Below, piece after piece: positions 25,271 to 32,622 of a stretch of DNA of 40,335 bases (positions are counted from its first letter, which is position 1; each line of letters opens with the position of its first letter). The notes beneath the pieces were generated by a model that had not been told where the DNA came from, did no database searches, and was given only the letters and a program-made list of their open reading frames with translations. The translations under genes were made by a program, and so were the position numbers. The stretch is from NCBI GenBank assembly GCA_019695375.1, contig JAIBAC010000009.1, forward strand, positions 1-40,335. Direction: 5' to 3'. The stretch is from Acidimicrobiia bacterium (GTDB lineage: Bacteria; Actinomycetota; Acidimicrobiia; UBA2766).

Positions 25271-26475
25271 AGGCAACACCCACCACCCCGGCCGACCTGC
25301 GGATGATGGGCATCGTCCACGACGCCTTGCGGCGCGACCTGTCGCGGGCGACGGCCGCCCTGTCGGCGGCGCCGTACCCCGAGGGCGACCGGCGCGCGGC
25401 GTTGGGCAGCCACGTCGTCTGGCTCATGGGCTTCCTCGAAGCCCACCACCACGGCGAGGATGCCGGACTGTGGCCGCTCGTACGTGAGCGCGAGCCGGCG
25501 GCTGCAGCTCTGCTCGATGACATGGAGGCCGACCACGAGCACATCGCACCGCTGGTGGCGGCGTGCGCGGACGCGGCCCGCGCATACGGCAACACCGACT
25601 CGTCCGGTGCTCGTGCGGCGCTGCTCAGCGCACTCGAGAACCTCACCGACGCGCTGCTCCCCCACCTCGACCGCGAGGAGGCCGAGGTGCTGCCGATCGT
25701 GTCGGTGTCGATCAGCGACGCCGAGTGGAAGGCCATCGACGAGGAGTACTACGTGGCGCCCAAGTCCATGGCCGAGCTCGGCTTCGAGGGCCACTGGCTC
25801 CTCGACGGGCTCGACCCGGGGCGGTACCAGGTGGTCGTGCACCAGGTCCCCGCAATCCCGCGGTTCGTCCTCGTGCACGGTTTCGCACGCAGGTACCGGC
25901 GCTACGCGACGCGGTGCTGGGGACCCGCCGATCCGCAGGCGACGCCGCGCCCCTACGGTTCTGCGGCGCGGGGACCGCGGAAGGTCGGTCTGAGCGGCCA
26001 CGTCGAAGTCGTCGTCCCCGCTCCCGTCGAGTCGGTGTGGGCGGTCATCGCCGACGTCACTCGGACCGGCGAGTGGAGCCGCGAGTGCCGCGTCGTGGAG
26101 TGGGTTGACGGCGCCGGCAGGGCGATCCCCGGAGCCCGCTTCCGCGGTGCGAACAAGGCCGGCGCGTGGAGCTGGAGCCGGTACAACGAGTTCGTCGAGG
26201 TGGACGAGCCTCGCACCCTGATGTGGCGGACCGTCCCGGAGCGGCTCTTCCCCGACAGCACCGAGTGGAGGTTCAGCTTCGAGGACGTGGAGGGGGGCAC
26301 GCGCATCACGCAGGAGTTCCACGCCGTGAGGGCCCCGGCTGTGCTGATCCGGCTCTACGCCATGTTCGTCCCCTCCCACGTCGACCGCGCCAGTGAGCTT
26401 CATGGGGACCTGGTGCGCATCGGGGCCGTGGCCGCTCGCGACGCCCGACGCCAGGCACAGGCTTCCCGGCCCTAG
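25267..26475 (+). CDS. Hemerythrin-like / SRPBCC fusion protein
   Basis: The 402-residue fusion is of unknown role. Residues 1-150 form a hemerythrin HHE-type four-helix bundle with candidate di-iron ligands H18 (IVHDALRR), H60-H62 and E64 (EAHHHGED), H90/H92 (ADHEHI), and H133/E137 (PHLDREEAEVLP). Residues about 150-235 are a linker rich in hydrophobic and basic residues. Residues about 240-380 are an SRPBCC (START-like, polyketide-cyclase-type) ligand-binding domain: VEVVVPAPVESVWAVIADV, RTGEWSRECRVVEWVDG, then FSFEDVEGGTRITQEF. AGGAGAGG lies 7 nt before the ATG, which overlaps the tetR stop by 4 nt. The pairing suggests an iron- or oxygen-dependent protein acting on, or sensing, a hydrophobic molecule; that is inference. 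Confidence 0.85.
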   Translation: MKATPTTPADLRMMGIVHDALRRDLSRATAALSAAPYPEGDRRAALGSHVVWLMGFLEAHHHGEDAGLWPLVREREPAAAALLDDMEADHEHIAPLVAACADAARAYGNTDSSGARAALLSALENLTDALLPHLDREEAEVLPIVSVSISDAEWKAIDEEYYVAPKSMAELGFEGHWLLDGLDPGRYQVVVHQVPAIPRFVLVHGFARRYRRYATRCWGPADPQATPRPYGSAARGPRKVGLSGHVEVVVPAPVESVWAVIADVTRTGEWSRECRVVEWVDGAGRAIPGARFRGANKAGAWSWSRYNEFVEVDEPRTLMWRTVPERLFPDSTEWRFSFEDVEGGTRITQEFHAVRAPAVLIRLYAMFVPSHVDRASELHGDLVRIGAVAARDARRQAQASRP

Positions 26476-26486
26476 GGGGGCGCTGC

Positions 26487-26536
26487 TAGGTTGTCGCGGT
26501 TGTCCGGGCGTCGACACGATCAGACGTGCCCGCCCG
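26487..26536 (+). promoter_or_regulatory. rpsT promoter and structured 5' leader
   Basis: TAGGTT (26487-26492) is the -10 candidate. The leader of about 65-70 nt can fold: an outer stem CGGGCG/CGCCCG (26505-26510 with 26531-26536) and an inner stem CACG/CGTG (26515-26518 with 26525-26528) around ATCAGA. S20 is autoregulated at translation in enterobacteria, so a leader structure here could serve a similar purpose. Confidence 0.4.
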
Positions 26537-26564
26537 TCGCTGAGGCGCAGAAAGCTCTCCAAAC

Positions 26565-26834
26565 GTGGCCAACATCAAGCAGCAGAAGAAGCGCAACCGC
26601 CAGAGCGAGGCGGCTCGCATGCGCAACAAGTCGATCCGGTCCGAGATCAAGACCGCCATGCGCCGCCTCGACGAGGCGATCGCAGAAGGAGACGCCGACG
26701 CTATCTCCGAGCGGGCCCGTGACGCGCAGAAGAAGATCGGCGTCGCCGGCCGCAAGGGCGTGCTGCACAAGTCGACCGTCGCCCGCCGCCAGTCCCGCCT
26801 CGCCAAGCGCGTCAACACCGCCGCCGACGCCTGA
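26565..26834 (+). CDS. rpsT: 30S ribosomal protein S20
   Basis: S20 is a primary binder of 16S rRNA and part of the small subunit. The 89-residue basic helical protein begins MANIKQQKKRNRQSEAARMR and contains NKSIRSEIKTAMRRLDEAI and GVLHKSTVARRQSRLAKRVN; all are typical of the family, as is the length. The start is GTG at 26565 (GTG GCC AAC ATC AAG) with only a weak Shine-Dalgarno, which is common for S20 genes because of translational autoregulation. It converges on holA; in bacteria rpsT often neighbours holA or lepA, and both are near here. The palindromic repeats lie between the two stops. Confidence 0.97.
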   Translation: MANIKQQKKRNRQSEAARMRNKSIRSEIKTAMRRLDEAIAEGDADAISERARDAQKKIGVAGRKGVLHKSTVARRQSRLAKRVNTAADA

Positions 26835-26840
26835 CCCACC

Positions 26841-27013
26841 GACGTGGGGACGCCAAACGGCGTCACAGCGCGTTCTACGTCCCCACGTCACGGCCAACCC
26901 TCGACGTGGGGACGCCAAACGGCGTCACAGCGCGTTCTACGTCCCCACGTCACGGCCAACCCTCGACGTGGGGACGCCAAACGGCGTCACAGCGCGTTCT
27001 ACGTCCCCACGTC
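26841..27013. repeat. Three tandem 49-bp palindromic repeat units (locus 2)
   Basis: Units at 26841-26889, 26903-26951 and 26965-27013 are identical and separated by an identical 13-bp spacer (acggccaaccctc), period 62 bp. Terminal inverted repeats GACGTGGGGACG/CGTCCCCACGTC match locus 1 exactly, and the block ACAGCGCGTT is shared. An inner stem GACGCC-AAAC-GGCGTC can form here. The array fills the gap between the convergent stops of rpsT and holA, so it may also act as a two-way transcription stop, though there is no U-tract. Confidence 0.93.
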
Positions 27014-27021
27014 TGGGGGCG

Positions 27022-28020
27022 CTAGCGGCGCCGGCCGGCGCCGCCGCCGAGGACCATGCCGAGGCGTACGACCAGGGTCTCGAGGACGGTGCGCGGCTCG
27101 AGCCCGGCGCCTCCACGCATCGCGACGTCGGCTCGCGCGGCAACGCGGTGGGCGGCGACGAAAGCGCGCGGCGGCACGCGCCGCACCTTCTCGAAGACCT
27201 TGCGTGCCGGATAGCCCTTGATGCCCAGCTCGGCCTCGACCTCCTTCGCCGACGCGGGCGCCAGCTCCGCAGCCGCCGCGAGCCGGCGTACGTGGTTCAC
27301 GACCGCGGCGTGCACCTGCATCGGGTGCATCTCCACGAGCAGACCGTCGAGTGTGCGCAGCGCGGCCGCGATGTCTCCGGCGTCGATCGCGTCGGTGAGG
27401 TCCCACGTCTTCGCAAGGGCCGGCCCCGCCACGAGCTCCGACACCTCGTCCACCCCGAGAGTCCCACCGCCGGGGTGGGCGGCGCCGAGCTGGGCCGCGA
27501 TCGCCTCGATCGCACCGGCATCGGGACCTAGGTGCTCCGCCAGATAGGTGGCAGCGCGGCGATCGAGGCCGGCGCCGTGCGCGGCCACGGCATCGGTGAC
27601 GTACGCGGCGAGGTCGGCGGTCCGCGCCGGAGGAGCCGACTCCTCGTGCACCACACCGCCGGCCTCGCGGATCGCAGCCTCGAGGTCCTTGTAGGCCTTC
27701 GACGGGCGCCCACTGCGCACGTGCAGCAGCAGGAGCGTGGCGGCCTCGTCGGCCTCGGCGCAGAAGGCCGCTAGAAGCGGGATGGTGTCCTCGTTCACGC
27801 CGTGGCGCAACGTGACGAGGCGGTCGCTGCCGAACATCGCGGGAGTCCGCGCGGCGTCGAGCGCGCGGGCCACCGTCTCGACGTCTCCCCCCTCGAAGTC
27901 GTCGACCCCGGCGACGAGGTCGAGCCCACCGCTGAGCTCGTCGCGCTCGGCGCCGAAGCGGTCCACGACCCTGAACTGGTCGGTGCCGGTCACCAACACG
28001 ACGGTGGACCCCGCGCTCAC
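27022..28020 (-). CDS. holA: DNA polymerase III subunit delta
   Basis: This is the clamp-loader subunit that opens the beta clamp. The 332-residue protein has the divergent HolA pattern: an N-terminal strand VVLVTGTDQFRVVDRFG, TPAMFGSDRLVTLRHGV (the conserved switch to a basic strand), LLLLHVRSGRPSKAYKDL, and the C-terminal helical domain with TLDGLLVEMHPMQVHAAVVN, ELGIKGYPARKVFEKVRR. Usual length is about 320-340. The start is GTG at 28020, overlapping the folP2-like stop by 4 nt (GTGA); the long upstream frame lies inside that gene. It is read after comEA-comEC-folP2 and converges on rpsT, a common neighbour of holA. Confidence 0.9.
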   Translation of the reverse strand: MSAGSTVVLVTGTDQFRVVDRFGAERDELSGGLDLVAGVDDFEGGDVETVARALDAARTPAMFGSDRLVTLRHGVNEDTIPLLAAFCAEADEAATLLLLHVRSGRPSKAYKDLEAAIREAGGVVHEESAPPARTADLAAYVTDAVAAHGAGLDRRAATYLAEHLGPDAGAIEAIAAQLGAAHPGGGTLGVDEVSELVAGPALAKTWDLTDAIDAGDIAAALRTLDGLLVEMHPMQVHAAVVNHVRRLAAAAELAPASAKEVEAELGIKGYPARKVFEKVRRVPPRAFVAAHRVAARADVAMRGGAGLEPRTVLETLVVRLGMVLGGGAGRRR

Positions 28021-28931
28021 CGCTCGCTGGACTCCGTGCTGCGGGCAGTCCACGCCTCGAGGATCGCCTCGAGCACACGCCGCACGCGAACCGTGCCGAT
28101 CACGTCGTGGACTCGCAGTATGCGCGCCCCCTGGCAGTAGGCGTACGCGGCGGTGGCGAGCGACGCGGGGTTGCGGGCGTCGACGGGACGGTCGAGCAAG
28201 GCGCCCAGGAACGGCTTGTTTGACGCCGAGAGCAGCACGGGAAGGCCCATGTCGGTCAGGTCGCGGGTGTGCGCGAGAAGCTCGAGGGACTGTTGGGGGT
28301 TCTTGCCGAGGTCGAGGCCGTGGTCGAGCACGACGCGCTCGTCGGCGATCCCTGCCTCGCGGCACCTGCCGACGCGTTCGGTCATATAGCCCACGACCTC
28401 GCCGCGCAGGTCGTCGTACTGCGGGTCGGGGTTCGCGACGCGGGGCCTGCCCTGGATGTGGCACACCACCACGCCCGCACCCGTGCGTGCCGCCACAGGG
28501 ACCATATCGGGGTCCATGAGCCCGCTGATGTCGTTGATGAGCGAGGCACCCGCGCCGATCGCGGCATCCGCGACCTGCGCCCGCCAGGTGTCGATGCTGA
28601 TCGGCACCTCGAAGCGATCGGCGACGGCCTCGACGGCAGGCAGCACGCGATCGAGCTCCTCCTCGGTCCCGACGAAGTCTCCCGGCCCCGCCTTGACGCC
28701 GCCGATGTCGACGATGTCGGCGCCCTGGCCGACGATCTCGGCGACGCGCCGTAGTGAGTCGTCCATGGCCCAATAGCGACCGGCGTCGAAGAAGGAGTCG
28801 GGGGTGCGGTTGAGGATCCCCATGACGAGAGCACGCGTCCCGATCGAGAAGCGGTGCGTCCCCATCGCAACCGTCGCGCCCTCGATGTCGACGGGCTCGA
28901 TCGGAGGGCGGGCGCAGGCGGTGTCGGGCAC
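28017..28931 (-). CDS. folP2: FolP2-type dihydropteroate synthase homologue
   Basis: The 304-residue TIM barrel belongs to the dihydropteroate synthase family, with MGILNRTPDSFFDAG (38-51), INDISGLMDPD and the C-terminal RVHDV (273-277). Several canonical DHPS motifs are replaced. DxGGESTRPG reads DIGGVKAGPG (75-84); the SRK of the phosphate loop reads SNK (in LLSASNKPFLG, 233-243); and DPGxGFGK reads LDHGLDLGK. The GGVKAGPG form is the mark of mycobacterial FolP2, which is reported to lack DHPS activity. The folate role is therefore doubtful, and a true folP would be expected elsewhere. The start is GTG at 28931; the gene overlaps holA by 4 nt and lies 61 bp after comEC. Confidence 0.88.
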   Translation of the reverse strand: MPDTACARPPIEPVDIEGATVAMGTHRFSIGTRALVMGILNRTPDSFFDAGRYWAMDDSLRRVAEIVGQGADIVDIGGVKAGPGDFVGTEEELDRVLPAVEAVADRFEVPISIDTWRAQVADAAIGAGASLINDISGLMDPDMVPVAARTGAGVVVCHIQGRPRVANPDPQYDDLRGEVVGYMTERVGRCREAGIADERVVLDHGLDLGKNPQQSLELLAHTRDLTDMGLPVLLSASNKPFLGALLDRPVDARNPASLATAAYAYCQGARILRVHDVIGTVRVRRVLEAILEAWTARSTESSER

Positions 28932-28992
28932 GGCTCGGCAGCGTAGCGCGCCTCCTCCATGCGTCCCCGGGCTCCAGGGATCGCTGCGGGCT

Positions 28993-31278
28993 TCAGCGCG
29001 AGGTTCTCACGTCGACCTCACCCTGAGGCCCATCTGCACACACCTGCACCGTCCCCGACTCGTCGGTGCGGTACTCGCTGGCTCCGGGCAGGCGGTAGAT
29101 GTCGAGTGCCTGCTTCGTCGGATGGCCGTAGGAGTTGGGACCGACAGGCACCACCGCGATCTCGGCGTGCGCCTCCGCGGCGAGGGCAGCCTCCTGGTCG
29201 CGGCTGCCGTGGTGGGGGACCTTGGCCACGTCGACGTCGCCGACGCGTCCGAGAACGCGGCGTTGCACCGCGGCCGACGCGTCCGACGGTAGCAGCACGC
29301 GCAGCCCGGCCACTTCCGCGACGGCGACCACCGCGACGTCGTTCGCCTCGCGGACGGTGGTGGCGCCGTCGGGATGGAGAACGCGGAGGCGGATGTCACC
29401 GGCGGTGACGACGTCGCCGCTGCTGACCGTGCGTACCACCACACCAGAGACCTCGATGCTGCGCTGCGCATCACGGCTCGTGCCGGACGGCCACGTGATC
29501 CCTTCCGGCTCGACGACGAGTGCCGGCCTGTGCCGCTGCAGCACGGACTCGACGGCTGCTACGTGGTCGGAGTCACCGTGGGTGAGCACGAGCACATCAA
29601 GGTCCCGTTCGCCGAGGGAGCGCAAGCCACGGTCGAGGCGTGCCGGGTCACGGCCGGTGTCGACGAGCATCGACGCGCCGTCGCGGCCGACGAGGAGGGT
29701 GGCGTCGCCCTGACCGACGTCGACGAAGGCCATGCCTGCGCAGGGCGACGCGGTGCTCGCACCCCAGACCACGGCTGAGACGCCCAGCACGACGGCGGCA
29801 CCGGCAGCGACCAGGACGCGGCCGGCACGGGCCCGTGCGCGCAGCCGGAGGACCACAAGACAGAACGCGACCGCGATCGCGGCGGCCGGCAGCGCTGCCC
29901 GCGGCACCTCCATGTCGGCACCGGGCATGCGGGCGGCCAGCGAGCCGATCCCGACCAGGACGCCGACCGGCGGCCCGAGGACGGCGAACACCGCAGGCCA
30001 CCACCACGTCAGCACCGCGGCTGCGGCACCGGCCACCGTGAGGCCTCCGGCAAGCGGCACAGCGACGAGGTTGGCTACGAGACCCACCGCCGAGATGCGC
30101 CCGAACTGCCAGATGAGGACCGGGGCGACGGCCACCTGCGCAGCAGTGCTCACCGCGACCGCTGCCGCAACGGGCCTCGGCACCCGCAGTCGCGCGAGAC
30201 GCGCCGCCAGCGGGCCTGCGAGTCCGAGGATCCCTGCGGTGGCTGCAACACTGAGCTGGAACCCGGCCGATGCCGCGAGGAACGGGTCGCACACGACGAG
30301 GGCGAGCACCGCCGCTGCGAAGACCCGCACCGGGTCACGCAGCTCCCCGAACCACGCGACGGCCAGCGCGGTCCCGAACATGGCTGCCGCGCGCATCACC
30401 GATGGCTCCGCCCGCGTCACGAGCACGTAGAAGACCACGAGCAATGCGGCCACGAGCAGCCGTGCGCGTCTGCTCAACGGCAGCCGCCCGAGGACGAATG
30501 CGGCCGCACCGAGGACGAACCCGAGGTTCGATCCCGACACCACGAGCAGGTGGGACAGGCCCCCGCGGCGGAACTCCTCGACGGTCTCCTCAGGCAGCGA
30601 CGAGTCGTCACCGTCGAGGAGGCCGAGCAGCACTCCGCCGCGCTCGTCCCCGAGGGCCTCGGTGGCGTTGTTGTGCAGGCGGTTGCGCACCGCGTTGGCG
30701 GCGGCGAGCAGCACAGGCGGATCCCTGAGCAGCACGACCTGAGCGCCGGTCACGTCGGCCGCGACACGCCGGTAGTGCAGGCGCCGCGCGATCACCGGGT
30801 CATCGGGTGGAGGGCGCGCAGTGCCGCGCACCGACACCCGCGCTCCGAGCGGTATCGGTGCCTGCAGCCCGACGACGCGCACGCGCCCCTGTGGCACGCG
30901 CACAACTTGGGCTCCGTTCGCGAGATCGGAGCCCACGATCCCTTCGATCTCGACCGCGGTCGCCGCAGCCGGAGCAGCCGCACTGACACGCCCATGGGCG
31001 ATCGCGGCGAGGCCGAAACCGAGGACTATCCACACGACCAACACCCGCAGCCGTCCGCCACCGCGACCGAACGTCGCGGCAACGGCACCGACTGAGACAG
31101 CCACAGCCACGGGGACCGCGACGGACACGGAGGCCGCCAGCCAGCACCCGGCGCAGGCACCCACGAGCGCCACCACGATCGGGGACAGCCAGTGCTGCGC
31201 TTGCAACGGCGACATCCACGAGAGCGGGTCCGGTCCCCGGCGCCTCGCGACGGGTGGCGCAGGCCCCGTGGCCTTCAT
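28993..31278 (-). CDS. comEC: DNA internalization competence protein ComEC/Rec2
   Basis: ComEC is the membrane channel for single-stranded DNA during natural transformation. The 761-residue protein has early TM helices and a DUF4131 region (about residues 25-190), the ComEC competence domain with many TM segments (about 210-490; marked by GGLSHLLVVSGSNLGFVLGA), and a C-terminal metallo-beta-lactamase-like domain (about 510-761: VGQGDATLL, LVDTGRD, VLTHGDSDHVAA, VAKVPHHGSRDQ). All three family domains are present, so the gene looks intact. The ATG at 31278 overlaps the comEA stop (ATGA). Pilus genes for full competence are not in this window. Confidence 0.95.
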   Translation of the reverse strand: MKATGPAPPVARRRGPDPLSWMSPLQAQHWLSPIVVALVGACAGCWLAASVSVAVPVAVAVSVGAVAATFGRGGGRLRVLVVWIVLGFGLAAIAHGRVSAAAPAAATAVEIEGIVGSDLANGAQVVRVPQGRVRVVGLQAPIPLGARVSVRGTARPPPDDPVIARRLHYRRVAADVTGAQVVLLRDPPVLLAAANAVRNRLHNNATEALGDERGGVLLGLLDGDDSSLPEETVEEFRRGGLSHLLVVSGSNLGFVLGAAAFVLGRLPLSRRARLLVAALLVVFYVLVTRAEPSVMRAAAMFGTALAVAWFGELRDPVRVFAAAVLALVVCDPFLAASAGFQLSVAATAGILGLAGPLAARLARLRVPRPVAAAVAVSTAAQVAVAPVLIWQFGRISAVGLVANLVAVPLAGGLTVAGAAAAVLTWWWPAVFAVLGPPVGVLVGIGSLAARMPGADMEVPRAALPAAAIAVAFCLVVLRLRARARAGRVLVAAGAAVVLGVSAVVWGASTASPCAGMAFVDVGQGDATLLVGRDGASMLVDTGRDPARLDRGLRSLGERDLDVLVLTHGDSDHVAAVESVLQRHRPALVVEPEGITWPSGTSRDAQRSIEVSGVVVRTVSSGDVVTAGDIRLRVLHPDGATTVREANDVAVVAVAEVAGLRVLLPSDASAAVQRRVLGRVGDVDVAKVPHHGSRDQEAALAAEAHAEIAVVPVGPNSYGHPTKQALDIYRLPGASEYRTDESGTVQVCADGPQGEVDVRTSR

Positions 31279-32030
31279 GTCGTGACCAGCCCTTCGAGTG
31301 CAGCGAGCTTCCCCTCGCCGATGCCGGGCACGTCGAGCAGCTGACGCACGTCCGCGAACGGCCCGTGCTTGGTGCGGTAGTCGACGATCTTCTGGGCGGT
31401 GGAGGCGCCGATTCCCGGCAGTTCGTCGAGCGCGGCGACACCCGCCGTGTTGATGTTGACCGGCGCCGCAGCCCCCGGTTCAGCCCCTGCCGCGCCGGAA
31501 TCACCGCTTGCGGTCGCAGTGTCGGGCACCGCCTCCCCCACCCGCGGGACGTAGAGCTGCTGGCCGTCCGCCAGCTTCCCTGCGAGGTTGACGCGCCCGA
31601 GGTCGGCCTCGACGAGGGCGCCTCCTGCCGCCGCGATGGCCTCGTCGCAGATCGCCCCGCTTGCGAGCGTGTAGACGCCCGGGCTGGCGACGGCTCCGGC
31701 GACGTGCACGCGTATCGCCTTGGCCGGCACCTCGGCGCCGGCCGCGGCGGAGGCGGGCGGATCGTCGCCATCCGCGCCCGCGGGCTCGCCCGCCTCGGCC
31801 CCGCCAGGCGCCTCGTGGCTGACGTCGACGGTACCGGAGCTCCGGGCCGGGCCGTCTCCGCCGCGGATGAGTGAGAAGGCAACCACGCCGATGCCGAGGA
31901 CGGCGAGGGCCACGAGCAGGATGCGGTCTCCGCCGGGTCTGCGACCGCCGTGCCCACGCCGGTTCGCATCCCGCGGGCCGAGCCGTGCGCGGATGTCTTC
32001 GATGCTCGAGCTGGTCGGAGTCGCGACCAC
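31275..32030 (-). CDS. comEA: Competence protein ComEA (SLBB + helix-hairpin-helix)
   Basis: ComEA is a membrane-anchored receptor that binds incoming double-stranded DNA. The 251-residue protein has a cytoplasmic N-terminus, one TM helix at about residues 38-56 (ILLVALAVLGIGVVAFSLI), an acidic Ala/Gly-rich linker, an SLBB domain (about 100-160, IRVHVAGAVASPGVYTLASG) and a C-terminal pair of helix-hairpin-helix motifs (VNINTAGVAALDELPGIG, then LLDVPGIGEGKLAALEGL). The start is GTG at 32030 with AAGGAGG 6 nt upstream. An in-frame ATG at 32117 would add 29 residues that look like untranslated leader. It overlaps comEC by 4 nt. Confidence 0.94.
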   Translation of the reverse strand: MVATPTSSSIEDIRARLGPRDANRRGHGGRRPGGDRILLVALAVLGIGVVAFSLIRGGDGPARSSGTVDVSHEAPGGAEAGEPAGADGDDPPASAAAGAEVPAKAIRVHVAGAVASPGVYTLASGAICDEAIAAAGGALVEADLGRVNLAGKLADGQQLYVPRVGEAVPDTATASGDSGAAGAEPGAAAPVNINTAGVAALDELPGIGASTAQKIVDYRTKHGPFADVRQLLDVPGIGEGKLAALEGLVTT

Positions 32031-32128
32031 CGGACCCCTCCTTGACGATCGACTTCGCTGGCGCGGGGAAGCCGCGGGGAAGAAGGGGAAGGAGGGAAGT
32101 CTCAGCAGGTGGCGCATCGCCGCAGCGA

Positions 32129-32160
32129 CGTACCGCCGTCCTTTGTAGCACGGCGGTACG
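32129..32160. promoter_or_regulatory. Inverted repeat enclosing a possible comEA promoter
   Basis: CGTACCGCCGT (32129-32139) and ACGGCGGTACG (32150-32160) are perfect 11-bp reverse complements around a 10-bp centre. On the minus strand the centre reads TGCTACAAAGG, which resembles an extended -10 (TGnTACAAA). It lies between the zincin stop and the comEA start. It could be an operator over the comEA-comEC promoter or a hairpin ending the upstream transcript. Confidence 0.45.
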
Positions 32161-32181
32161 ACGGAATCGACCGGCGCGCGG

Positions 32182-32622
32182 CTAGAGGTACGGCTCCACG
32201 ACAGCCTCGATCTCGTACGCGGCGACCTCGGCGGGGATCTCGCGGTAGGCCGCCCAATGGCCGCGGCCCCGCAGCCGCGAGCGCAGGTAGGCGCCCAGGT
32301 ACGACGCCAGGAACGACAGGCGGCCGCGCTCGACCCACTGGGTGACGTGCACGAGCTCGTGCGCGACCAGCAGGTCCGTGCCCTCCCGCCCCCACTGGCT
32401 CGCGCGCACGAGGATCCTGCGTCCCAGGGTCCACGCCGACGCCCCCGGAGCGACCAGAACGCGCGCCCAGCCTCCGCACACGTAGATGGAGGGCCTCGAC
32501 GCGATCGCCGACCGCACGATCGCGCGTGCATCAGTGAGCGCTGCGGGCTCGCCGCCGGCGGGCATCGCGTCCGCGAACTCGCGGACCGCTGCGGGGACCT
32601 CTACCTGGCGTATGGACCTCAC
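32182..32622 (-). CDS. DUF4157-like putative zinc metallopeptidase
   Basis: The 146-residue single-domain protein contains HELVH (residues 88-92, in LLVAHELVHVTQW), the zincin HExxH motif. A downstream EIPAEVAAYE block (128-137) can supply the third zinc ligand. The pattern resembles the DUF4157 family, in which the motif is followed by V-Q-W/Q text. An earlier region (RIVRS-like helix, then APGASAWTLGRRILVR) fits the family's beta-strand preceding the active-site helix. There is no signal peptide. The start is GTG at 32622, overlapping the HAD-like gene's stop by 4 nt (GTGA), so the two proteins are made together. The substrate is unknown. Confidence 0.75.
   Translation of the reverse strand: MRSIRQVEVPAAVREFADAMPAGGEPAALTDARAIVRSAIASRPSIYVCGGWARVLVAPGASAWTLGRRILVRASQWGREGTDLLVAHELVHVTQWVERGRLSFLASYLGAYLRSRLRGRGHWAAYREIPAEVAAYEIEAVVEPYL

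Noticed and set aside
26841-27013. CRISPR array
   Set aside because: Repeats alternate with short segments, but these 13-bp spacers are identical to each other and the repeats are long palindromes; no cas genes are present.
32031-32117. N-terminal extension of ComEA from the ATG at 32117
   Set aside because: The frame is open, but the added residues are low-complexity from a pyrimidine-rich tract, and a strong AAGGAGG lies 6 nt before the GTG at 32030.
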